Of a stretch of DNA of 42,128 bases, positions 22,595-33,300 are shown in pieces; within the stretch, counting starts at the first letter, position 1; each line of letters opens with the position of its first letter. The notes under the pieces are model-generated. The model made no database searches and was not told where the DNA came from. It saw nothing but the letters and a program-made list of their open reading frames with translations. This stretch comes from Acanthaster planci (Eukaryota; Echinodermata; Asteroidea; Valvatida; Acanthasteridae): assembly GCF_001949145.1 (NCBI RefSeq), contig NW_019091367.1, positions 748,982-791,109 on the forward strand, read 5' to 3'. A program made the translations under genes and the position numbers.

Positions 22595-22655
22595 CTCCCC
22601 TCTGTACGCATGGTGTACGCAACGGCACCAACCCCGCCCCTTTCATGCGTACGTA
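22595..22655 (+). repeat. GTACGC-rich direct repeat, member 2
   Basis: Contains TGTACGCATGGTGTACGCA, then GGCACCAACCCCGCCCC; about 460 bases from member 1 in the same orientation. Could be the two ends of one old element or two copies of a short one. Confidence 0.6.
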
Positions 22656-22901
22656 CATTATTTATGGACGGCCCTGTTTTAATTAACATTTGACACACAA
22701 ACGTGTATTCATATTGGATAACGTGTTGGCTGTGATTTGAAAATGCCCGCTGCGTAAAAACGCTCTGGCATCTGGAACAGACGAGTTAATCCATTCCTTT
22801 TGGTCAAGAGTCTCCGTGCGCTGCGTCACGCAGAATTCACCACACGCGCTCCAAGTCCATATAAGGATATTCTTTTGGACTACTTGCGCAAGGGCATGGA
22901 G

Positions 22902-22961
22902 GGATCCCAATACGACGCTTTTAGCGTCGATCTGCGCACTTCCGCGTTTGAAAACAAGGCT
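22902..22961 (+). repeat. 60-bp dispersed repeat, member 1 (partner at 29217-29276)
   Basis: 58 of 60 bases identical to 29217-29276, starting GGATCCCAATACGACG and ending with TTTGAAAAC.AGGCT. Contains the small hairpin GACGCTTTTAGCGTC. Flanking sequence is unrelated at the two sites. Confidence 0.8.
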
Positions 22962-23405
22962 TTATGTGTCAGCTTCAATTCTTAATACGATCAGACGATT
23001 GAAAGTAAGGAGTCAAGACACAAAATACATAGAGGTATGTTGAATTCAGACTTGTCAGGCTCCAAATTTTTGTGGAAGAGTCTTTCAGGATGACTGGACA
23101 CGTGAAATCAAAAGAGGAAATAACGTCAATTTACCGGGAACAAACGTACCTGCGATGGTCGTGTATCCTATGCAGTGGGCGTGGTTTAAACTGAAGTGGC
23201 GTCACACTTACGAACCGAATACTGCATGTACTGTGTGGACTCCGCGGGCGCGCGATGAAGTTCAACATAGAGAGACTCGGTTTCGATGTAGATATGCGCA
23301 GATGGCGATAATGTGAAATCTCTCTATGGTTGTGGTGTTGCACGCGACCATCACGAGGGCTGCGGTGGCTTCCAACAAACCCGTTCAAGAGCAAGAGATC
23401 AGCAC

Positions 23406-24830
23406 TCATTTGGAGACAGCTGCGAGCAGCACAGCGTTGGCAACCTGCTTAAACCAGGTAAGGCGCGCGGGGATGATCGCGAGACCTCGTCCAGGTCTTT
23501 GTCCAAGATGAAATTGATCGGCTGCGTCAAGGGTAAGACGAGCAGGGGACGCAATTTGGAGGCACTGGACATTACCAAACGGGGTATGTCGCCTCTCTAA
23601 GATCTCCGACAGGATACCAAGGCCCATGCGCTGCAGGATTGGCATTACAAAATAAAATGTCAAGTCAAACCACTGGACGCCAAGTGTACGACGCTGACAC
23701 TGCTCGTGGAAGGCTTGAGTACGCTGTTGATATTTCTTTCTCAGTGTCCAGGTTTCAGACCCGTAGAGGAGGGCAGAAAAGGCCGATGCCGCTCGCTTTC
23801 CGTCCGAAGGTTGTAAGATGTCCCCCCCTCCATCTTTGACGGTCATCAGTAAATAGCGCACCATCATGAGCACACAGGAGGTCAGCAAACCTTTGATCAC
23901 CTTTATCAGTCCCTAGTTATGTCTGGTACTATGAAAGAATTGTGTACAAGGATGAGCAGAACAGGGTGGGTGCCAGCACACAACCTTGCTGGACTCCGGG
24001 GGAACGGTCTCACTTCTTCGGCGTGCTTGGATTTCTGGGTAGTAAGCGAACACTGCTGAGTGACCCAAACGTATGCTCAGTAGCCCCAGATGGTCCGCGC
24101 TGAATGCGGAACCAGACTTTATGCGTATGTACGTGTGCGACTGGAAAAACACAGCACACTACACGAATGAGTACTAGTGGCACGTTGCGTCAGCGTGCTC
24201 AATTATCCGGTGCGTTTTTCCGGAAATCTGAGTACGCCGGGAAAAATGAGACCGTTACACCGGAGGAGGTTGAGAAAAGGGGATAAGTCACTGCCTATCC
24301 TGACCTTGGCTTAGTGTCAGAGTTTAGAGCTCTAGAATTATACACCTGGAGTCCCTTTGCGTTGAGGCTATCCCAGGGTTGGCTCCGGTCGACAGAATTA
24401 TTGTGGCTGTCTTGATGTCGGAGTCAACACAAGTGACATATTGCGGCGATTTGTACTCGTGACGGAGTTCAGCAAATACAAGCAAGCCGAGGATTATACG
24501 AGACGTGGAACAGCTGGGAGTGAAACCTTTCTGCTGTGTTGTGTGCAGGGAAATAAACAATGAACTGATTCTGGTAAGCAGAATATGCGCGAACACCTAA
24601 CCAAGGATTGAAAGCAAGATGATTGGACGGTAGCTGTCGCAGGCCGTCCTTTGGTCTTTCCCTTTATAGACAGGAAGAATTTTACCATCTTTCCATTCTT
24701 CTAGAACCATGCCTGAGGACCACACATTAGAAAAAATTCCGTGAAGAGCCCTACTTAAATTATGGGCATCTCTGCAGATATGAGATACTTGGGCCTAAGG
24801 GAGATACCATAAAACGGACGGGGTGTTCGG
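23406..24830 (-). pseudogene. Dead LINE (non-LTR retrotransposon), RT to C-terminal part
   Basis: Reading the minus strand from about 24780: GMVLEEWKDGKILPVYKGK, a frameshift, SYRPIILLSI, LLTRISSLF with QQKGFTPS (normally QSGFTPG), the CVDSDIKTA block (normally YVDLKKAFD), GVQQGCVLAPTLF at 23960-23997, FADL where an active element has FADD, then LLYGSETWTLRKKYQQR and LGVQWFD near the C-terminus. These are the ordered landmarks of a LINE reverse transcriptase and its tail. Frames change several times, a 12841-type repeat interrupts it near 24200, and the catalytic Asp-Asp is lost, so it is inactive. I do not assign a clade. Confidence 0.85.
24169..24253 (+). repeat. Dispersed repeat, member 2 (partner at 12841-12926)
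   Basis: Same-orientation copy inside the decayed LINE region. It appears to interrupt the reverse-transcriptase reading frames there, consistent with a later insertion. Confidence 0.65.
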
Positions 24831-27069
24831 GGAAATGAAAGTAAAACTCCTGAACAAAATTCTTCGAAATTGATTGTCTTCTTTTGACTCTCTGAGTTAA
24901 ACAACAGTATTCATTGATGCGAATAATGGGAATAGCTATGTGATTGGTCTTAACCCACGTGATTAAGTTGTCTTGAACGTTTAAGACTGGCTCAGGTGAA
25001 CATGAGCACTGATAATACCCTTGCCTGCAGATTCGTCAGACTTCTTGCCAGCTGCAAAGTACCCGTAACGATTACCCGCAATTATTTTTCCCTTCAAGGT
25101 AGAATGGTATTTTTCTTTGGAAGAACTGGAGAAATATGTCAAAAAGGGTTTCAAATGCTGCAATATTAAAAAACATTTGCATTTGATTTTGCTTAATTTC
25201 TTTCATGAAAATTCACTTTCCTTTAATTTTGCGCATTTCAAAAGAGATCTGTCTATAACTGCTTCACACACTTGTTGAGATTTATCCCCCGCCGGTGGCT
25301 TTGTTATTAATAAACAAATCATAGGACCTCCGACACAAGAAAATATCGCTTCCATCGTCTTTTGGAATAATTTGAGAGCTGCCTGCACATTGAAGGCTAC
25401 TGCGCCTGGAGAAACTAACATACGAACGGCCTATGACATGAAACAGCTCCATCACCTGTAGAAGAAACTTGCTTTGACAATAATTAGGCTGGAAAAGTAG
25501 AGGTCACCTTTGAACACCTTGCAATGTGGATACAATTTGTCAGGATCTGTTTTGAATTATTTGCGACCAGACAGAAAATGGAGTGACATTCTCGGATTCT
25601 TTAACCAAACCTTTTTTTGGCCCACCATAATACATGCCCATGGATCTGTATTAATTTGTATGAAATGAGCCTGGATATGCGACCAAAACTTCATCAAACT
25701 ACGAGATTTATACGAAGGCGTATAAGGGTCACTCGCAGCAATTTTTTTCGAGTTACTATATCGCCGCGGCGAGTTAGCGAGATAACTCGAAATATTTTTG
25801 CAAGTGGCTTTTACACGCTTCCGTAGATTAATGCTTCCCCCACATGAAGGTTGCACTACACAAAGTACGTAGGCCTACCTATAGAAAACAGTGCAAAACC
25901 AGAGCGAAATATCGCCCCCTGTTGGCGCATGGCTCTTGGGAAGAAGTTGGCCTCCGTTTTTTCACTGGAAATTCAAGATTATGGCCAGAAAATCACTTTT
26001 CGTTTCAATTTTATGGGGGTAAGCCACGTGAACTTTTAAAATTCGCCTTTCCCCAAAGATACCCCCAATCATGCGCTCAGCTCTAAATGTAGCCGCCCGC
26101 CTCTCTCCAAAATAGGCCCGTAAATTGGGGCTCTTTGTGAAAAAAAACCCAAACTGGAACCTTTCACTCCCAAATTCTGGATTTGTGGAAATACTTCTAT
26201 GATCCCCCGAGATTATTGCACGTCTTATCGTAGAAACCCGGCGGAATCGCAAAATCTTAATGAGCTCACGCGCAGAAATACAACGATTTGGTGGAATGCA
26301 CCCTGAACAAAAAAAAAAACCCCAAAAAAATTGTAGTAAATACTACGGAGGCCTCTAACTTCGTCGAGCAACCTGCCACTTTTGCAGTACATTCCGTTGA
26401 AATTTCGTAGTTCGTGAGCCAGTTCGGTATTTCAAAAGCTTTGTCTTTCGGGAACCGTGCAAGCACTCGTGTGAGTAAGTGTATGGCTGCACCGTAATGG
26501 AGATCATGGGCTGTGCTGACAGGGCAGACTATCGCGTGCTGAGTATACGCTGTTGGAATACCTAAATGTGACTCATACCGATCATACAATTAAGCAAGGG
26601 AGGACCCAGCACCAAAGGGCAAAATACTTTTTTTGCAATTGTCGAGGCGAAAAATATGGGATAAATCATTAATTGCCCAGTTACACACTGCAGGTTAAGT
26701 GAAGAAAAGAAATGAAAATAAATAAATAATAAAAGTGTCTTTCTTTCATTGAAGTTTAGACCAGAAAAGACATCCCTTAAGTAGCGTAGAGGCTTGGCTT
26801 CGTTTTCGGTCCCTGAATTCACCCATAGAGCTTGAAAAAAAATTCACCGACGGTTCAGAAGTTGGTTTTATCGTGTGTCTTTTATTGGACTAGGTAACAC
26901 TGAAACACGCCTGCATTATTTCTTGTAGTTCTGGTAATGGTATATGTATCCTTCCGCGAAAAAATCTCAAGTAATCTTTGGGGGTTGTCCACTTTCAGTT
27001 CAGATTAAACCTTTAATACACATTTCAAGAGATATAGATGTGTATTTTGGCACAATGTCTGTCCTTATT
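24831..27069. other. Spacer upstream of GDI copy B, no gene seen
   Basis: Non-coding. One imperfect hairpin at about 25730-25806 (GCAATTTTTTTCGAGTTA against TAACTCGAAATATTTTTGC) surrounds a GC-rich centre with CGCCGCGGCG. The rest shows no structure I can support. Confidence 0.5.
25730..25806. repeat. Imperfect hairpin, possible small MITE core
   Basis: Arms of about 25 bases pair around a centre of roughly 25 bases containing GCGAGTTAGCGAGA. It may be part of a larger degraded element, but I cannot find its ends. Confidence 0.5.
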
Positions 27070-27282
27070 TAGTGATTAATTATAAATAAAACCAAACTAC
27101 TTTTTTCATCAATCCCACATCGACGGCAGAGGACATCGGGGATTGGCAACAGCCATCTTGGATTCTCCAGCGTGAATCAGGAAGTGGGCAGAGGCTAGCG
27201 CCCAAGTTGTCCTCAAAACCTGCTAACAAAGCTGTTTCTGCTTCGCTTCTTTGGCAAGAGCTGAATTTCATCCTTTTTCACG
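27070..27282 (+). promoter_or_regulatory. Conserved 5' flank / probable 5'UTR of GDI copy B
   Basis: Counterpart of 6250-6442. Conservation of non-coding sequence on both sides of the start codon shows that the duplicated unit included the upstream control region, so both copies probably began with similar expression. Confidence 0.45.
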
Positions 27283-27327
27283 ATGGATGAAGAGTACGAC
27301 GCTATTATTTTGGGCACAGGGCTCAAG
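27283..27327 (+). CDS. GDI: GDI copy B, coding exon 1
   Basis: Residues 1-15, ending GTGLK. Donor gtaaag, phase 0. The following intron keeps recognisable similarity to copy A for roughly 40 bases. Confidence 0.93.
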
Positions 27328-30300
27328 GTAAAGTTTGTGAAATATGTTCCTGCAATATTTCAACCATTTTTATTACGCACACTAAAATGACACATGTGCA
27401 GCCGGTCGCGGTCACCATGCTGGTTATGCTCGACCAAACCCGGCCGCCCTTAGCCCCACTAGTGTGGCACGGACTCTCACTCCCGATCCATCCTAGCCAC
27501 ACATCCGTATACGCAATTTCGTGCCGGCGTACTGAACATTTTCGGCGCACCCACTTATCATCGTGGGTGCAATTTCTTTTGCATACGAACATGATCCTTG
27601 ACCTTTCCGTTTTCTAAAAACCATTTATTGAATGATTTCACTCACGTTATTCAGGTATTTTCCAGTCAAGACATCTAAACTGCTGCCAAAGTTTTGGAAG
27701 AGTCAATTGGTACATGTAGTATCTTATCGCTCAGTCCGTTTTATTAGTTTTATATTACATATGTCTTGACATGGAAGAGCCGTCGAGACGAGGAGGGGTC
27801 AAGTGACGTATTTTTCAATGATCTTATTTTAAAGATGGCGACTGAGAGAGCAAGCCCCATTAGATTAAATAGATAAAGGCAAAAAGACAGGAAAATACTT
27901 GAATAACGTAAAATTGCGTATACGGATGTGTGGCTAAGGATGGATCGGGAGTGAGAGTCCGTGCCACACTAGTGGGGCTAGGCCGCGCTCACCGTGACAT
28001 TCATTGGGATCAGGTCAACTCGGACCCAAACCAACTCAGACCCAGGACCAATTCGGACCCACGCCAACTCGGACCCATGACCATCTCGACCCACAACCAA
28101 CTCAGACCCACGCCAACTCGGACCCACCTTGAGTCAACTCGGACCCACTCTTATGGTTGTAATTATGTTGCAATTGTGTGCTGTAGATTTGCACTGTAAT
28201 TACATGAAAAAAAATTGCTATAGATACAAGTTTATCCAACTGCTTTGCAAAAGTTAATTTGTATAGTGCTGTGCTGTTGGTCCTAGCCGCATGTGTGAGC
28301 CCGCTGCGCTAGCGCCCAGTGACTTTGTAAAAAAATTGTACTTATGTTGTGGTTCCATGACAAGGGTTACTTGCTCCTTTCTTTATAATTTAGGGGCACA
28401 GTTATGAGACAAATGAGAGCTGTTTAGCAACCTGTGCTGTCACATGTGCAGATATCATCAAGAACGAGGGTCAATTTTTTAGAACACACAAAACTTTCCC
28501 AGTGCCTCACGCTATGTTGAAATCAAATTGTTGTACTTCTTCACAAATTCTCCATACATGCGGGTTAGTCTGGTTCCCAGGCTTGAGGAATCATTGGTGA
28601 ACCTGTAGGCTAGGTCAGGGAACCGGACTACATATATGTACACATACAGTATACACTTTGTACACATGACATGCGCATCGGCATATTGTAAACTCAGGCA
28701 AAACCTCACTGAAATTCGGGAGTTGGATTGAGAAATCCATTTCTTGTATTTCTCTTAAAACTTTATTTATCAATTGATATACAAACTAACAGTGAGTGAA
28801 GAAAAATCGGTACTGTTCTTTGCCAGATTTTTCTGGTTGTCTATGGACAACCAATGGTGGAAATTCTTGTTTGGAAATATATTTGGTTGTTCCTGGCACC
28901 TGGGCAACCAATTTAGTGAGGACTGTAAATTTGTTACATTTTTGTAGTTCTGAAGGAAATTTCTCTTTAACCCTCCTCCCCTAGGCTTTTGCACAAGAAA
29001 CAGTGCTGAACCAAACAAAGTTCAACAGAGAAAACTTGTGCACAAGGGGGTCTCTGTTACAACCTGCACGTGGCTGGACAGAAATCTGTTTAACTCCAAC
29101 AAGTCAACATTGTTGAAGTTTGAGTCATTTGGTATGGATAGGGGTCTGCAGTATGCAGATGACTTTGCAGAGTAATAGTATTAAATCTTACAAAATCAAA
29201 GTGTAGCCCAATAGATGGATCCCAATACGACGCTTTTAGCGTCGATCTGCGCACTTCCGCATTTGAAAACGAGGCTGTTTGCCAGCAGACGTGTCGGCAG
29301 TTGCACTGATGTGCAGTGTTTTCTCTTCACAAGTAGCGCTCAAGACAGCTTAAATTTCCCTCATTTTTGTTCAGGATTGATTAGCTTGTAATGTTTTTGA
29401 TAAAGTTTGGATTGAAAAACTCTTGGAGGGATATTTCCACGGCTGAATACATACACTTATCGTTTTGAAGCACAACAGAATAAAATTCTGTCCGTGTACA
29501 CACCAAAATAATTACAGAAGCGATGAGAATGAAAATTTCCAAAAATTGATGTTTTTCCAAACACTTTTTTTGTGAACACCTACAATCAATACAAATTGAT
29601 ACATGAAAGCTGTCAATGTTACTACATGTACACACACATACACGTACTATGGAGAAAAAAAGATCCTTCATGCTGAAGTGGGTTAGGTGACTTGCTTTGC
29701 GTTTTATGATCTTTCCTCCAATTTTTGTCAGTAGTTCCTGGCCAGTGGGCCATGGCTGCTGGTCCCTGCAGTTTTATACGTACCCTAGGGGCTGAAATTG
29801 GCCCTGGTGGCCAGCCGTCTATTCCTGTCCCAGCTATCATGTGGCGTTTCCTTTTCCGTTGAAGTTTAGCAGCCTTATTTCAGCAGGAATTTTCTTTTCG
29901 TGTTAAAAAAAAAACCCACCAAATTTCCCTGTTTTGTTTGTCAGGAATGTGTCATCAGTGGACTGCTGTCAGTGTCGGGAAAGAAAGTGCTTCATATGGA
30001 CAGAAACAAGTACTATGGTGGCGAGAGTGCATCTATAACACCGTTGGCAGATGTAAGCAGTACAAACCTTAATTGTAATTTATTTTATTTCTGTGTAACA
30101 GTGTATTGGACAGAAAGTGTATTTCTGCACAGGTAGGATTGTGATATATTTAGGAAATAAAAATGCGGGTCATACTTCATAGAGTAAGTTTTGAGAGGGC
30201 TTTAACAATAGGGTATAAAGTACAAGTGGGGAAGGTCTGCACAGAAGACAAACATGACTGAAAGACTGTTTTTTCATCATTGAAGTTTTATTCCCATCAC

Positions 30301-33300
30301 ATAGAAAGAATGGATTCCTTTTGTACCGAAGTCAGACGGGGTGTATTTGAGGCAGTGTGAAATAGAAACAGTTATATGCCACCGAGGAAGAGGAGAAAAA
30401 AGAGGAAATTGCGCCGAAATTTGTTACTGGAGACATATGGCTTTTTGTAGGGGGGTCAAGCAGGAAGGTTTTCTGCACTCTTTCTGGCACATTGTGTTTG
30501 ATAATCGGATGCTATGTATTTGCTGATTGGCTGTGTAACTAGGGTTCTGTCGCTGGTGGACAGCCCTCTAGAGGGTTGTGCACACAGCATGTGCACCTAG
30601 TTTTGATCGTAGCCGTATTGTTCAGTAGACAGTATTCGTATGTCGGCTATCTTGACTTCAAAGTGAGTTAAAACTTTTTGATTTTGGAACCTGAGAGTAA
30701 AAAAATAACTGTAACAAATTAAAAACTACAGTACAAATTCATGCAGTTTTTGTTTAGAATTATTTGAAATATATGATAAATTCTATCTACCTGTAAATGT
30801 TTTAAGCGACATTAAAAAAAAAAACACAAATGGAGCTCGGGTACCTGAAATAATCTGACACCGTCCCATTTTATACCATATTAAACTGAGTGCAAAAGAT
30901 TCAGGGCACAAGATGAGAAATGGCTTCTGCGTGAATCTTATTTGGTGGTTTTTTGGGGGCTTTTGTTCCCCTCCTGTACAGTTGTTCAACAAGTACGGCA
31001 AGGACAGTGAATACAATGAAGAATCCTATGGAAAAGGCAGGGACTGGAGCGTAGACCTCATCCCAAAGCTCATCATGGCCAATGGTAGGTACCAGTTGTC
31101 CATATCAAGCCTGCCATAAATTCTGCCGGAGTCCATGTGTTCAGCCTCAGTGGTAGATATGAGAGGCAGTGCCATGTGGGGCTGAATGATGATGTCAGAA
31201 TCGCTGACTTCATTGATTGATTTAACAGAACCCCAGAGAGTTCAATTGACTGAATACACTGACCGGTAAATTGAGGACCTGTTGTCCAAAGGCCATTTAA
31301 TGAACTTGAGAAATTGTACCTGCTTCAGAGTGTCAAAGATTTTGTGCACTGGAACATGAAAACTGGACTATGCTTAAAACAACCCACCTTGTATTCAGCC
31401 TTCATCCGAGCTCCGGTTGAAGTCGGGCCTCATGCTTGGAAAGAGAAATATCGGAGACCTTTGTACCTTGTGTAGATATTTCACAGATTTTTGTCTGCTT
31501 AAAGGATTACTCAAGTTTGCCTGAGGGGGCTGTGCGAGTCCTTTATTTGTACTTGGGAGATTGTAAGCTGTTAAAGTGGACCCTACATATTTGATGCGTC
31601 CTGTCGTCTGTTCTGTTGCAGGAGAGCTTGTCCGAATGTTGATACTCTCTGGCGTGACCAGGTACCTGGAGTTCAAAAGCATTGAGAGCAGTTACGTGTT
31701 CTACAAGGGCAAACTGTCAAAGATTCCCGCGTCCGATACCGAGGCGTTGAAAACTGGTGAGTATGGCAGCCTCGTGGATCAGATTCTTGCTCTTGACACG
31801 TGCCTCTCTCTCTCTGGCTTCAGCTGACCTCGGCGTTTAACTTCTGATTTGAATAGTTGCTTGTCGGAAAGTGATCAATGGGAAATCCTGTGTTGCTTCT
31901 GATATCCTAGGTTCTCCACACTGCCCAGTGTCTGTTTGTATATCTTGCACATTTCTACTTTCTCTGTGACAGCGTTTCCTTATGTACTTTGGTCGTGCCC
32001 AGTGAGATTCTCCTTTCACCCTGTGTGTAAGGCATCATACCTGAATTTTTCAAGTTCCATACCTTGACATTCAGGATGGATACTTACGTTTGAAATTCAA
32101 AGGAAGCATCGTGTATTCGGCAGTAACCGTCACCGTTCAGCCATCATGCGGGCCCGTTCTGTTTCAGGAAAGGTGTGCTCAGAGTCTAGAAGCAGCAGTA
32201 TCTATTCAATACTGCTGAATATGTTGTTTCATGATGGACACCTGTAGGGTAATTAAATGAGGGAAAGTGTTGAACCCACAGACAGTTTAGCAATCGTAAC
32301 AAATTGACTCGTATTAAGTATTATTGTGATTTAAAGAGGTGTCCGTCTTCATCCCGCCCCCCCCCCCTTTGCAGACCTGGTCGGTGTATTTGAAAAGAAG
32401 CGCTTTGCTGATCTGGTCAGCTGTGTGGCCAAGTACACAGAAGAGGACGGTGTGACCAAGAAAGGCTACCAGAAAGGGATGAAAACAGAAGACTTCATCA
32501 AGCTCTTTAACATCCCAAACGTGACAGACGTCATTGGTCATGCCATTGCGCTGCAGCTGGACGATGAGTAAGTTGCCATGGATTGATGGAATTTGAAGGT
32601 GCGGCCCTCCGAGGCCCCGTGTTTTACCATCATGGCATTCCGTTAGCGGCCCAGTCTCGTGGCTCTGCCTCCACGAACTCTCTTTTTGCTAACTTAAAGT
32701 GGAAAACGCTTTGATGACGGATAGCGTGTGCCTGACGTCAGCCAGAGATTTTGGCCCGTGCACATGGGTTAATCCCGTTTTTACCTTTCTTTTTTTTTGG
32801 TAGTTACTTGCAAAGTCCATGTGAAGACACCGTGAAGCGGCTAAAGCTGTACTTTGACTCTGTCTCTAGATACGGGAAGAGCCCGTACCTCTACCCATTG
32901 TATGGCCTAGGGGAGCTACCACAAGGCTTTGCCAGGTGAGAGTACATGTAGATGGTGTATGGTTCCAACCCTTTGAAGAATCACCGTGTATTACGCACTT
33001 ATTGAGCAGCCAGGCAACTGGATATTTAAGTATAAGTTTGAAAGAGGTTGTATTTTTAGCAGGGCAGTGGAAGGACTGACACACCACGGACCTCTCAATA
33101 CTGTTAATGGTAAACACATGCATAAATTGACAAAATGCAACCAACAGATCTACACGTCGAATATGTCGAATGAGTTGTGAAGACCGTTGTCCAGTATCCC
33201 AGCTTGGGTTTTGTTGTAATATTTAGGTTGAGTGCCATCTACGGGGGTACCTACATGCTGGACAAGCCCGTTGAAGAGATCGTGATGGACGGCGGCAAGG

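Larger units (their letters stand above)
19866..23405. other. Intergenic spacer between the GDI copies, no gene seen
   Basis: AT-rich non-coding sequence. Contents I can name: an AC-rich patch near 21530-21580, paired GTACGC-rich segments at 22139 and 22595, and a 60-bp dispersed repeat at 22902. The 145-codon minus-strand frame at 21822-22259 has no recognisable protein character and spans the GTACGC repeat. Confidence 0.55.

Noticed and set aside
19866-27069. A third GDI copy between the two genes
   Set aside because: None of the conserved blocks ([32 protein letters not shown]) occurs here on either strand.
28014-28150. CRISPR-like array
   Set aside because: Units are directly adjacent with no unique spacers, in an animal intron; it is a minisatellite.
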